From the NCBI RefSeq assembly GCF_036373705.1, contig NC_089866.1, positions 5,251,001 through 5,315,000 of the forward strand: a stretch of DNA of 64,000 bases, given 5' to 3'. Below are positions 36,301 to 49,500 of this stretch, piece by piece. The number at the start of each line of letters is the position of its first letter. Position 1 is the stretch's first letter. Made by a program: the position numbers and the translations under genes. This DNA is from Amia ocellicauda (lineage: Eukaryota > Chordata > Actinopteri > Amiiformes > Amiidae). The notes below the pieces were generated by a model, which was given only the letters and a program-made list of their open reading frames with translations, was not told the origin of the DNA and did no database searches.

Positions 36301-39300
36301 CTCCGCTCTTTTGCGTAGCTGTGCAGGCACGTGCGATGACCTAGTAACATCAAACCCAGCAACGCGTGCTCGTTATGTTACGCTTGGCTATGCATTCAGA
36401 GATGCCTACCCAGGCCCTGCGGTAATCTACGCTAGAGGTTTTCCCTGTTTCGGTTTCTTTCATTTTAGTGGAGACTCGTTTTCAACAACTTTTTTTAACC
36501 CTATGTGATATCCTTCAACCATAGATCTGGATCTTTGCTATGCCATTGATCTAAATGAATACCTTGGGGGTTACATTTAAATCATTAACTAATTTGTCCT
36601 GAAGTTTCTTTCTCTCTTGCAGCCTACAGGAGAATGTGGGTATGAAAGTGTTGGTGTAGTATGTATCGCACAGGTGAAAATTTTCGACCCACAGTTGGTT
36701 TGCTCGGGGGAACATAACAGTGAGAAGGTGCTCTAACACAACGGTGAGAGCCAAGCTTGGAAGTGTGACAGTGAAAATTAGATTCCTAATTTTGGGTTGG
36801 GGTAAATGTTATAAACTGAAGAGTTTATTTTACCAGGAGACCGATTTTAACTAATCAGAGTTTATTAAGCTAATCCTGTGTTGAGGATTTCCTGATCTCA
36901 ACAAAGGGCAATAGATGAGCATGTAAAGATTTCCTTTGATTATTAATGCTTCTCTGTGCTATTAACGGGACAACTCCTCTGATGGGCATTTTCACGTCTC
37001 TATATACAGTACTTAAAGTGAAGAGGTGGAAGAGCCCATATTCTTGTGGCTGGTGCCAGATGTGATTAAGACCACACGGAGAGTCTTGGCCTGGCCTGGC
37101 CTGGGGTTCAATAGTGACTGTCTATGACATTGGGCTCTGCTACATCTATTGCAGAAGATTTCCCCTTGTGTACAGTCTGTAACATGATTAACATGTCTGT
37201 GGGAGAAGGCAGCAGAAAAGCATGAGCTTTGCAGGCTGCTTGTAGAATTCCCCCTCCTTGTTTGTGTGCACCTTAAACTATAGCAACACAGGATTTGGAC
37301 AGTTATTTATGAGTCTTTACTGCTATTGTCATCCTCATCTATGCTTCAGTGCACAGCTTGACACCTGGACGTCATGACCGTAAAATGCTTGTGGAGTTGG
37401 AATAGTTACATATAAGCATTTTATGTGTAATGCCAAAACAAAATCCATTTTCAAATCCACACTTCAGTTCAGGCCTCTTGCATAAACCTGATGTCCATCC
37501 CAACTTCACTCTGCCTTCCTTCTGTGGTGTGTGAAGGTCGTATGACTTGGGATTTATTCCTAAACCTGTTCATTCCACGTCTATGAAAAGATCAGAGCAG
37601 TAGGGTTCTTGAATATTTTATTGATGTATTGGTTTTATTCTACTCTGTTGCCAAATTGTTCTCCCCCATTCAGTAGGTCCATGAGCTGTCACTTCTCACT
37701 TTTCTGTCCCCCTGCACAAAATATAAATCGGTGATCTTATTTCATTTTAAGTGTAAATTGCAGGATTAGGATTAAAACCTGGGGCTTTTAGTTGCTTGCT
37801 TGCTTACTATACCATTTGTATACACCTTTTACCAGGTGCATGTTTTTTCCTCAATATATTTTCATTTTACAAAGAGCTTTAACTGTTAAATGCCAGAAAA
37901 CTGGTACAATTTAATTTTGGAAAGGTAATGTGATAACGAGACTTCCCTTGTGCATTTGTGACAGCCTTGCTATGAATGTAGTGATCTCTAGAGTTCATCT
38001 AGTACCGAAATGTGACATTTGTGCGTCTTCCACTGTGATGGCAGGCTGGGACAGGGACAGGGACGGCTGAGCCAAGTCTTCAGCAAGTCCTGTGTTAATG
38101 TCATGTTGGGTTATTCATCTAGGAAAATGTGTCCGATTTCCTTGAAGCTGCTCATTAGTTTATTTATTAGGCCATTAAACTGGCTGAGCAGTGTGGTAGG
38201 AGGATTTCACAGCGTGTGGGAGTGACTAGTGCAATGTTTTAAAGCCCCTAGAAAGCATTTTAAAAGCACAAACTAAAGCACCGTTTAGGTTACTGCACTG
38301 GAGTGTTTTGTTTGTTTTGGGTTGGGTTCCAGTCTTCAGTTTGCTTACAGAAGATGCATTTCTCCTTAATTGTTTCATCCTTGTACAGTTACCAGCATCT
38401 ACAGGTTCTAACATTAAGCCTGATGCTGAGGAACAAACATTTCTCATTTGTTATTATGAATTTTATCCTAAATTAAATATCAGACTCTTCTACCCCCCCT
38501 TACATTTGATGGATACATTCAAAACCCTACATTTTCACCTTGGCTTTATACCTGCCTTTGCCAATAGAACTGACAATGCCTTCACAGTGAAAAGCTTTCC
38601 AGCAAGCACTTCAGCTTTTTTTTTTTCTGGGACCATTCACATGCCGCTCTGTAGGAATCTTAACAGGATGCTCTTTTCTTCCATTGGGCAGGGAAAGCTG
38701 AAAACAAACCTTTGTACCATTTCTACTTAACATCAACCAGTCTCGGGTTTGTACATAAACCAGAGACAATGAGAGGGTGAAAGGTCATGTTTACTGGTTA
38801 ATCTTGCAGATCAATGTTGATAGTTCGAGCCATTGCATTTCCTGAATTACTTAAATTGTAGACCTTTCGAAACCCTTAACTGCATTTTGGAAATATCCCC
38901 TCTGTAAGAGCAGGGCACTGCCTGGGCCTGTCCTCATTGTGAAAAGGTGTGTGAAGAAATTGCTGACTGACTTTAGCAATTGATGAGGAGCACTTTTTTT
39001 TTAAGACTGGTTGATGGTTATATTTAATACAACCCACTGTAAAGATGTATAATCCTTGTATGTGTAGTTTATAATAAATGAATCCATTATGTGAAGGGTG
39101 TCTTGCTGTATAAGAGATGTAGTCTTTACAGCCAGAAGCGATCGGCTTCACTTCAGTCCTCTTGCCCACACTGCACGAGATGACCTCTCTTATTGTACGA
39201 AACCCCTCTTTCCCCGATTAACTCGCATACCAATAAAACGGTTTAGTGATTTCCCTATGCATTTCCCTGGTGTTCTTCCTGTTAAAAACCTGTCCCTTGA

Positions 39301-42300
39301 AACTGCCTTCAACATGGGAGGATTGCATTCACACCTGAATTGAATACTGTGCAAGGCTGTGATGCCATGTGTCAGCACTGTGCCTTACGCAGAATTACAG
39401 CACAGTTCTCGGGATCACGGGCTGAGAAAAGTAGGTTAGTTACGCTATGAATTATTGCAGAGGTCTGTAATTACAGTAATTGCCGGGGCAGGAATCGCTG
39501 AATTAAGATGCAGACTGCTAGCAGCAGTAGTATTGTAGGCTTATTTTAATCTGTTTCATCCTTCTGTGACACTTTGTTATATATAGAGAACTACCTTTTT
39601 ATAGCTCAATGCTGAGAAAGGGGAACACATTTGTATTGATAGTCGTAGTGGAGAAAATGTAGGTCATCGCAGTGCTTTTGTAAAAGTATGTTTCTGTGTT
39701 GCTGCAAGATGCATCTTCTCATAACTAATTTTTCCTAATCATTGTTTTGATTCATTCTTATAAATTCAGTCTTTTACTTTAGATCCAGGAATCCACTTGT
39801 GCCCAATATAAGCTCCAGAGAATGGGTATTGTTAGTGGAATGCAGAATAGCATTTCTGTTTGTCCTTGTATTGATCAGCTGCTCATCTAATGGCAGCCTC
39901 CCAACTTGTCAGTTCACCTATCTGCACATTTAATAGGGGTTTGGACTTACTCTTGTAGCCATCTGTTGCAGGGTTTGCCAAGGAGCACTGTTTGGAAGCA
40001 CCGTGTCTGTTGTGAGCTCTGCATTACACTACGCACACCCATACAGGTCTCTGTCTGTAGTATAGCAGAGATCCCACCTCTTACTTGGAACAGTTTTAGA
40101 AAATATCCTAATTTTAAAATGTCTGCTGCATTACTGATGCTGTGGTATGAGTCCCATTTAACAGCCTTGATGAATGGAGAATTAAACCTGACAGAAGCCC
40201 TTGCCTTTGGGAACCTTCCTACTTCCTAGAAGTCCGCAGGCTTTTGAGCAGAGCCGGCGGGAGTCCTCTGCATGCTCAGATGTCATCCCTGGCTTCATTG
40301 TCTACTTGGCTATAGAGCTGTTCCCTTTTCTGAGCTCTGTGAGTGGTTAAGTCTTATCAACACCATTGAACTCCGGGTGTTTTCCTGTTTTTTATTAAAT
40401 GATCAATCATCCTAATCTGAAGGCTTCTCTATATATTCATTGTTTTATCTTTAACTGAATCCTGAGCCTTGTGCTCTTAAATCCGTGCAGCAGTTGGGAA
40501 GGGGGTCTTGGTGTCGGCTGTTGGAAGCCTTACCTGTAATTGTCTGCAGCATGGTATCGCTAAGATTAATAGCCACCTGCGTCAGTGTTTCACCCTGCGA
40601 AGGAGCCTGCATGAATGCAGAGGCTGTGCAACCTGTGTGAAATTAATCACTGGCAGCAGTACAGCCCTCTGAGTCACAGCAAGAGATCTGAGAGGCTCTG
40701 TATCTATTCTCCTATAAAGCCACACATTGTTGTGCAGGAGGAGCTGAGGTTAACACACTGTAACACATTGTACTTGGGTTTCCACGGTTATTAAACCCAC
40801 TCCTACCCATATCTGGTGGTATAGAGGATCGAACCCCCATCCCAAGAATAAAAAAATTAAATAAAAATAAATAATGGCCTATCTGCTATGATATGAGAAC
40901 TATTGAATCCTGTCGGAATGGGGTCTCTAAGCCGAGTACAAACCAGGTGTAGTTAAAAATGGATGCCCTTGCTAATACTGTTGGTTTCACAATCTGTCCA
41001 GGTGTCTAGCTCTGTTAGTTTATAACGGCTGAATCCAGGCAGTCGGGGTTGGGAGCAGTGTGGTCCAGGAGCCGCTGCAGGTCTCGGGGATCTATGGACG
41101 TGTGTGGAGTGAACAGCAGATGATATTGCACTGTGGAAGCTAATGTCAGTGTCTCTCTCCTCTCTGCAGCTTTGGGAGCCGCGTATGGCACAGCGAAGAG
41201 CGGGACCGGCATCGCAGCCATGTCTGTCATGAGGCCCGAACTCATCATGAAGTCCATCATCCCTGTAGTCATGGCGGGTATCATAGCCATCTACGGCCTG
41301 GTGGTAGCAGTGCTGATTGCCAACTCCCTCTCAGAAACTGTCACGCTCTACAAGTACGTCCGCCGTTGTACAGGGCTCTCGAATCCTATAGCAGGGTCTG
41401 GATACTGTTGGGGGTGGGATTGCAGGAAGTGTTTATCCAGGGCCAGGAGCATAAACATGGACTAAGTCTGTGTCTTGGTATAAGTCATCCTAACAATCAA
41501 CCCTGTTAAAATTGGTAAAACCCTTTCCTTAGACTGGTCTTGCTTAGTCAATCATGCAATGCGTTATGGGGAATTTTAAGAAGCTTTAAGAAAAAAAAAT
41601 TAAAACCTGATGGATGCTTCTCTAAAACCACTACCAGTAACTGAAAATCTGTGCTATTTATTGACCTTTACTGCAGAATAATGTATATACTTTGGGGGTA
41701 ATTCTCAGAAACTAGCACTAATGCTCTCCAACACAAGGTGTGGGATACAATCGCAAACGTACAGACCACACACTGCGGATTGACGCATAACAAGACGCGC
41801 AGAAGCGATGGAAGAATATGCCAAAACAATATCTGGGTATTGGAGGAGGATCTCGCTCAAAACTTAAACGGATCTGCGGTGGAAAGAAGTTTTAAGGGAG
41901 TTTAAGAAGTTCGGGCGTTTTAATCTGAATTTATTATGTGCACGAGAGGAACAGCATAACGCAGAACTCAAAGCATGTTAGGCCAGCATGACACTGTTCC
42001 CCAAAAGTTTTAAGGACAGAATGTTTATATTTTTCTCCCACAGACCACAGGATTGGTTATTGAAATCTTTGGGGGAGGAGTCTGTTTGGGGGGGATTGCC
42101 GGTGGCTGTCCGTACAGTGTCTGAGCCAATGGGAGGATCCGTCTGAGCATCAGTGACCGTATCATCAAAGTCTCGGGCCAGTTTAACTTTAAATTCAATG
42201 ATGGACTGAAAAGTTAGCCTCCTCATCCCCAGGCTAAGTCTTGGTCTCAATTTTTATGCAATGGACTAACTTGCATTACACTAGTCTAACTGAAATGTAT

Positions 42301-42590
42301 ATAATATGTGTTTTATGCAACTGGCCCTCAGGGGTGAGGGACTTAAATCTCTCCCCCTGTGTTCATGTTTCTCAAAGGTAATTGGTGGTTGTGTTCTGTC
42401 ATGTTTGTGGAAGAAATGTATCTTTCCAGAGATGCTTAACGTGCAGCCCAGGGGTTCCCAATAGATGTGATCAAATATGCAGCTTCTGTGATCTTTGCAT
42501 ATGTATGTGTGGAAGTTCTGCAGTGATTGCATTGGATAACTTTAATATCAGGGGTATCTGTGAAGTAACTATAGGGCCACTCATTCGAGG

Positions 42591-42661
<71 letters not shown>

Positions 42662-42967
42662 GAGGGGGATAAATCTTGGGGCAGTTTGATCTTTCAGCTG
42701 GTTTGTGCCACCGACTGCTCTTCCCCTGTGCTGATCGTCTCGCCTGTGTGTGTCATCCTCAGGAGCTTCCTCCAACTGGGGGCGGGCCTGAGCGTGGGTC
42801 TCAGCGGCCTGGCGGCCGGCTTTGCCATCGGCATCGTGGGGGACGCCGGCGTGAGGGGCACAGCGCAGCAGCCCAGGTTATTCGTGGGCATGATCCTCAT
42901 CCTCATTTTTGCTGAAGTCTTGGGGCTCTACGGGCTCATCGTTGCCCTAATCCTGTCCACAAAATAA
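33351..42967 (+). CDS. ATP6V0C: ATP6V0C: V-type proton ATPase 16 kDa proteolipid (c subunit)
   Basis: Three coding exons, 33351-33429, 41170-41353 and 42763-42967, join in phase to 155 residues, the same length as the human protein. The c subunit forms the rotating membrane ring of the V-ATPase Vo sector and carries protons into lysosomes, endosomes and synaptic vesicles. The sequence shows four glycine-rich transmembrane helices: [57 protein letters not shown] and [19 protein letters not shown]. The proton-carrying glutamate is Glu139 (FAEVLGLYG). It also has the usual KSGTGIAAM and [10 protein letters not shown] loops. Start ATG 33351 matches the family N terminus. Intron 1 is 7.7 kb. A TG microsatellite sits about 100 bases before the last acceptor. 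TBC1D24 lies upstream on the same strand. Confidence 0.97.
33430..41169 (+). other. ATP6V0C: ATP6V0C intron 1
   Basis: 7.74 kb with no recognised gene. The first kilobase is GC-rich and holds a duplicated 17-bp word (34141-34157 and 34235-34251) and a palindromic GTCATATGAC at 34293-34302, possibly intronic control elements. A degenerate L2-type tail in reverse orientation lies at 35461-35497. The rest is unique AT-rich sequence. Confidence 0.6.
42593..42660. repeat. TG dinucleotide microsatellite
   Basis: An uninterrupted GT run of about 68 bases in ATP6V0C intron 2, ending about 100 bases before the exon 3 acceptor. Confidence 0.95.
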
Positions 42968-44308
42968 ACGTCCAGACCTGCTGCTAAATGGAGGAAGAAG
43001 GAAAAAAAAAAAAAGAAAACGGCTCCTTAATTATTCTGGTCTTATCTCCACCATGTGTACAGTTGTCTCAATTTGGTAGTCAACCTCTTGTAAATGCGCA
43101 ATGTACGTTAGTGATTTGTCTGTCCTGTGTGTGTTTAGATATGCATTTATTTTACTTTTTTTTTTTTTTTTTCTTCCAGGTTAGTCGGTCATCCGTTTTC
43201 CTATTTTCTTGGGAGAACTGACTTAAAGACTAACCTTTTGGGACAGTTTCCAATTTCCATATTGATGTTGAGGAATTAACTGTACAAATATGGAATAGTT
43301 TTGTTTTTCACTGATTTTATTTATGAATTTTTGAAATGTTCATAAAGCTGTTTAAATGGAGCAAAAGTCTTTATTGAATTCCCCATGATATATATATATT
43401 ATAAATATATCTATGTATAGTTAGAATATTGCACAGTGGGTAATTGTCATAAGTGCTTGGAATTCCTCTGGATGTAATAATTGGTTAAAAGGAGATTGCC
43501 TTTAGTGTCCTGATATGGAGTGGGAGTTCTGTGTGTGTTTTAATCTAATGCTGACATTCTCGAAACACTTGTAACATGTTTTCCTGTAGTACAGCTGTTT
43601 GATTGCATTTAAGGTGTACCCACTGATGGGTTTCACAGGTCTAATTTCCAAATAAATTTCCTCAACTTACCACACCTCCTGATTTTATTGCATTTAAAAA
43701 TGACCCATAAAGAATGGCAGAAATGGAATGCACTGTGTTTTTATTCTCTCTCCACATTCATGCTTCTCGGCTTGCAAGTCAGCGGTGTTTTCACAAGCCG
43801 TTGCCCCAGCTCTGCCTTCGGCGTCGTTTTGCATCCTGAGTAACTGTCCGCGTAGATGTTTTATTGCGTATGCTCGATGGAAGTCCTGACTCTTCTCTCG
43901 CGCGTCTGTTGCCTTCCTTCAGTCTGCCAGTCTAGCGAGAAACCCCTTTTGGTAAGAAATCTTTTTGTGATGGTTTCTGACGGCAAAGTGTTCTTTTCAC
44001 CGTCCTTTGGATGTATATTTGTGCAAAATAACGTTCCTGATTTTCATTGACCCAGTATTTTGACAGTGTAAAGCATTTTTGCATCAAGTTTTAAAAACCT
44101 AACTGGGTCTAAAGTTGTGGGATATTTGCAAGTGCATGTTTTGAAAGATGTAAAAAGCTACATTCAACTACTGTAAAGTGAACTTCAGATGTTTCTCGCT
44201 GTCCAATTGTAGTGTAGCCCCCTGCAGTATTAAATAGTTTTGTTATTTTCATGCTTAACTGCTTCTAGTCTAATCTTGAATATATTTTCATGAACTGTGG
44301 TCAATAAA
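42968..44308 (+). other. ATP6V0C: ATP6V0C 3' UTR with two poly(A) candidates
   Basis: AATAAA occurs at 43651-43656 (ccaaataaatttcc) and again at 44303-44308 (tcaataaaactg). The first gives a 3' UTR of about 0.7 kb. Which one is used cannot be told from sequence. Confidence 0.5.
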
Positions 44309-45527
44309 ACTGTAGGATTAGTTACCTGTAAAACTTTTGAAAACTGATCTTTTAACACCCTGCTTCACTGAATCTGAGAGAGAAATTAACATATTGGTTA
44401 CTTGCTAATTATAATATTCCATGTGTTGGATGCAGTCTCTATTCTTCCTGTGTGAAGGTGAACAAACCCTGTTATTCAGGTCACCAAGAATGTATCATTT
44501 AAAATAAGGAATTAACCTGAAAATTACAAATAAATGTAACTGGGTGTATTTCCCCTGTCAGTTTTCATAACTGATTTGTGGCTGCTACTGTTACACTAAT
44601 CTGTAATCCAATTGGTGAATTAGATGCGTACACAGGGTTTGTCACCACTATGTGGAAACCATTTGTTAATAATTTGATGGGGAAATATTGGCTAATAAAA
44701 ATACTCCTGTCAGCTCGATGCTATTTTGGGCTTGGGTTTTATGTACACTTAAGTATGATGTATTTAAAATGATAATGCAGTTTCTCATTTTAATTTTGTT
44801 TTGGGCATCTGGCAATTGTATTTGAGATTCTACATTTAATGGCATTTACAGTTAAAAGGCTATAATTGTACAGTGATATTAGTGACTATATTAGCCACAT
44901 ACTAAAATGATTTGATGCAATACAGATTAAAGTCACTATAGATTATGAATATAAGAATTGATTCACCCTGACCCAGTCCTTCTGAGCTCCATTTCAGAAA
45001 GCACTGCCACCAGTTGTGCTGCTGATTTCACTATTCTTCAGGTCTGTGTAATTCTTGTATTCTAGAGGTTTCAAACTGAAAACTGAGCAAGTTGTGTTCA
45101 TTTCACAGGCACCTAGTGTGGCTGGTCAGTTGCACTCAGAGCCCGGGACCATCTTTCTGAATCTGCACTGCATTGACAACCACCATGAATGAATGAATGG
45201 CCTTTGACTGTGTGACGGGCGAGCATGTGGGAGGTTTGATTCAATACAGGCCCTTGGGTTGTAATTGCATCTACAGAGACTTTAAATAGATCAAAAGGAA
45301 ATGGCGCATTCAAGTCAAATGTAATAAACACACCCCTGAACCTGGAAAGCTGTGCTTCTCTGGGCTTTAGATTACTGGATGACATTTAGTCATCGTTGCC
45401 CTCCAAGATCAGCACTGAAGACCAGATATTTAAAGCCAGAGCCCAGTGGTTCTGACGGGCCACAATAAAATGTAAAACCTTAGATTTCAATAGTTTAAAA
45501 GCTGTGAATAAGGTTATATTGGTTCAG
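44309..45527. other. gene-free stretch
   Basis: AT-rich unique sequence between ATP6V0C and the minus-strand ORF at 45.5 kb. No exon is recognised. Confidence 0.4.
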
Positions 45528-45794
45528 TTAAGCAGTTCCTGGAGCCCCAGTCCATTGGAAGTACCCATCCCGATTTGTAAACCATACACAGCACTTGACC
45601 TTCGGATTCAGCTCAATCAATCCATATCGAGCGGTTTCAATGTAAACGCCAGGGTGAAAAAGTAGTCGGCTGGTTTCCAACTCTTCCACAGCTTTAACGG
45701 TAGCGTGGATCGGGCACATGTGTGGTTTCACAATCCTCTCACCTTTGAATACGGCCGTGATGCTCGGCGGCGTCTGCAGCCCCCTGGCGCAGCT
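45528..45794 (-). CDS. possible terminal exon, unrecognised protein
   Basis: On the minus strand a strong acceptor (gctcccccaccctctgcag) ends at 45795. From 45794 the frame is open for 88 codons to TAA at 45528. The peptide includes LQTPPSITAVFKGERI, HPGVYIETARYGLIELNPK and CCVWFTNRDGYFQW, with aromatic and cysteine content like a real domain. I do not recognise it. A donor-like AAAG|gtgaga lies inside. No AATAAA on this strand follows within 500 bases. It lies downstream of NUBP2 on the same strand but is out of phase with NUBP2 exon 6, so it is not an obvious alternative NUBP2 end. Confidence 0.25.
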   Translation of the reverse strand, partial: SCARGLQTPPSITAVFKGERIVKPHMCPIHATVKAVEELETSRLLFHPGVYIETARYGLIELNPKVKCCVWFTNRDGYFQWTGAPGTA

Positions 45795-46505
45795 CTGCAG
45801 AGGGTGGGGGAGCAGCGGTCACAGAAGGACGGGAACATTGTAATCGATGGCGCTGACGGTGCAGCAGCAAACCCAGCCAGAGGGCCCGTGTCACATCCTG
45901 CAGCCGACGTGCGCTGATGAGCGTGCTGTCACACGGGCCCGGCGAGGCAACCTGAGTGCTGGTGGCCGTTTACCCATTTCTAATTGCATAATGACATTGC
46001 AACACCATTTTAATCGCTTTAAAGCAGGTTGCTGTGAGATGGAGCTCACCACACCAAGACAACATAAAATGACAATTTGGTTTTCAAGACAACGAACACC
46101 AACTGAAAGTGTTGCTTCCCTCCAACAACTATCAGAGCAAATATCTAGCAAAAGAAAACAAATAAACTCATCCTACCTTTCTGTTCCAGGGGATCATTAT
46201 ATAATAAGCTTGTGTCCAAACATCTGCACAACACCAAGCAATGCTGCAAAACCATTTATTCCACAAGGTCAAACACAGTTGCTTTAATAGCTCACATGTA
46301 AGGGAACACTAGTTCAGAGTCCATGGGTGAATTTAAACTAAAATGTACCAGTATAACATTATATATACATACGTGATTTGTTTTTGCTTTTTACACCTCT
46401 TCTACAGACAAGATTCACCTGTGTAGTGAGATTACAATATAGCCTAAGCTCATTAAATTCAGAAAAAGATCACCTCCCCTCTGTAGTGGTGTACAAAACG
46501 AAAGC

Positions 46506-46511
46506 TTTATT
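46506..46511 (-). terminator. NUBP2: NUBP2 poly(A) signal
   Basis: AATAAA on the minus strand (plus strand tttatt) lies only 60 bases after the NUBP2 stop codon, implying a 3' UTR of about 80-90 bases. Confidence 0.7.
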
Positions 46512-46570
46512 GAGGACGGGAATGAACTGGGGGGAAGCCGGCTGTGGAGGAGCGCGTCCCTGGCGCCATC

Positions 46571-49500
46571 TCAGGCCTGGTGGGCCGTGCCGTCCATCAC
46601 CGCCTGGGCGATCTGGCTGACCGCGCTGAAGGTGGCGCTCTGTGGGAAAGCCTGCAGGAAGTCTCTGCCTTCTTCCACACAGGAGCTGAGCTGAGGATCC
46701 AGGGGCACACAGCCTGCCCGGAGAAAGGCACTGGATTAAGATATCACACGGGCAATCCCAGGGCATGAGTGCTGGACATCCGTCGGATCTCCTCTCACTT
46801 TCCCCAACACTGGCAGTCTGCAGTTTAATACCACTCCTCATCAACAGAGGGCACTGTCTGCCAACTGGAGAGCACAGTACTCAGGTGTGGCGTGGATTCA
46901 GATCATTTTAAAATAAATGTTGTACAAATATAAAATCTCTGTAATGGATTCTGAATCAGCCCAAGCCTTGGTAAAATATCAAGCCCTGTTTGTAATACCA
47001 ACATGCATTACACACACAATCCTACACACTTTCCATTCTCTACAAAGAAACTTTTACACACAGTAACAGTACACACTCCCTATTACTCAACATAGAATTG
47101 TGTGGACAAAATTCTTTCCGTTTACTAATTAATTGAAACGTATACACTTAACTTGTGTAAATAAATAAAGCACTTCGGTGATGGGATGAGTCTCGTTGCA
47201 TCTCTTCTTGCTGAATGGTTGACTGTGTACAGACTGTGTCTCTGAAGGCAAAGTTTGTGTGCGATTCTAATTATTTATTATGCTTGGATTCACACAGTCT
47301 CCACAAAGTGGGTGTGGACTTGATCTTTAAAGTGCCCGTCGTGCCATGAAATCCACAATCCCACAGTACAGCTTACCTAAGAACGGCAACCCAGCCACCC
47401 TGGCCAGCTCCTCTCCTCCCCCTTTGGAAAATATGTTCGTACATTCCTGCAACAACAGAACAGCTGTTTAAACACTGACTGTAATGTAACACTGTACTCA
47501 CTGAAGGAAATGCCACATTTGATTAATTTCAACATTACAAAAAGGGACATTCTGACACTTAAACCTGAACGTTACTAAATGCACCTCAGCAGCTTCACAG
47601 CAACTGCATGTTCCGGCAAAAAGCAGTTTCATGAAGGATCATGAAGCAGTAGTTCAGTGCTGTCCTGCAACAGTTACCCAATATCATACATAATTTATAT
47701 TGCGGTGATGATCTCTCTCTCTATATACACTCACCTAAAGGATTATTAGGAACACCATACTAATACTGTGTTTGACCCCCTTTCGCCTTAATTCTACGTG
47801 GCATTGATTCAACAAGGTGCTGAAAGCATTCTTTAGAAATGTTGGCCCATATTGATAGGATAGCATCTTGCGGTTGATGGAGATTTGTGGGATGCACATC
47901 CAGGGCACGAAGCTCCCGTTCCACCACATCCCAAAGATGCTCTATTGGGTTGAGATCTGGTGACTGTGGGGGCCAGTTTAGTACAGTGAACTCATTGTCA
48001 TGTTCAAGAAACCAATTTGAAATGATTCGACCTTTGTGACATGGTGCATTATCCTGCTGGAAGTAGCCATCAGAGGATGGGTACATGGTGGTCATAAAGG
48101 GATGGACATGGTCAGAAACAATGCTCAGGTAGGCCGTGGCATTTAAACGATGCCCAATTGGCACTAAGGGGCCTAAAGTGTGCCAAGAAAACATCCCCCA
48201 CACCATTACACCACCACCACCAGCCTGCACAGTGGTAACAAGGCATGATGGATCCATGTTCTCATTCTGTTTACGCCAAATTCTGACTCTACCATCTGAA
48301 TGTCTCAACAGAAATCGAGACTCATCAGACCAGGCAACATTTTTCCAGTCTTCAACTGTCCAATTTTGGTGAGCTTGTGCAAATTGTAGCCTCTTTTTCC
48401 TATTTGTAGTGGAGATGAGTGGTACCCGGTGGGGTCTTCTGCTGTTGTAGCCCATCCGCCTCAAGGTTGTACGTGTTGTGGCTTCACAAATGCTTTGCTG
48501 CATACCTCGGTTGTAACGAGTGGTTATTTCAGTCAAAGTTGCTCTTCTATCAGCTTGAATCAGTCGGCCCATTCTCCTCTGACCTCTAGCATCAACAAGG
48601 CATTTTCGCCCACAGGACTGCCGCATACTGGATGTTTTTCCCTTTTCACACCATTCATTGTAAACCCTAGAAATGGTTGTGCGTGAAAATCCCAGTAACT
48701 GAGCAGATTGTGAAATACTCAGACCGGCCCGTCTGGCACCAACAACCATGCCACGCTCAAAATTGCTTAAATCACCTTTCTTTCCCATTCAGACATTCAG
48801 TTTGGAGTTCAGGAGATTGTCTTGACCAGGACCACACCCCTAAATGCATTGAAGCAACTGCCATGTGATTGGTTGGTTAGATAATTGCATTAATGAGAAA
48901 TTGAACAGGTGTTCCTAATAATCCTTTAGGTGAGTGTATATATAGTAGTATCTTCATTGTATTATATCTCTAGAGAGACAACAATAATAATATACATACG
49001 GTTTACTTTAACCACTTATCAGATCGCATAAAACCATTCAATCGAGTCCTGTAGAAGCCACTGCTCAGCTAAAGGCTTTGCTGAAAGCATCTGTTTCCAC
49101 TGGAGAAGTCCTGGGCCCACTGGATTGGAAGACCTTCACACAGGTACCCTCCCACTATATATACAAATACGGTGTGTATGCACACACAAATGATTATAAG
49201 TCATATCTATTCTGATCTAAAAGGAAGCATACAGTACTTCATTATATTCTCACAGCTGGGGGCAAGCTGACCCCCTGCTCCTGACTCTCACGCAGAGCGG
49301 CACGGCAGGCCCCGGCGAGACTCACCGAGCAATGCGGGCAGACGAACCCGCTCATGTTCTCCACGATGCCCAGGACGCGCAGGCCTGTCTTCTTACAGAA
49401 CGTGATCTCCCGCCTCACGTCTCCCGTGGACACCGCCTGCACCGGGACCGACACACGTCTCCGTCATACACAGTGCCTCTGCACGCTGCAGGACTGCTTA

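Noticed and set aside
41978-42250. 90-codon minus-strand ORF in ATP6V0C intron 2 as a transposon relic
   Set aside because: No inverted repeats, target duplication or transposase motif could be found around it.
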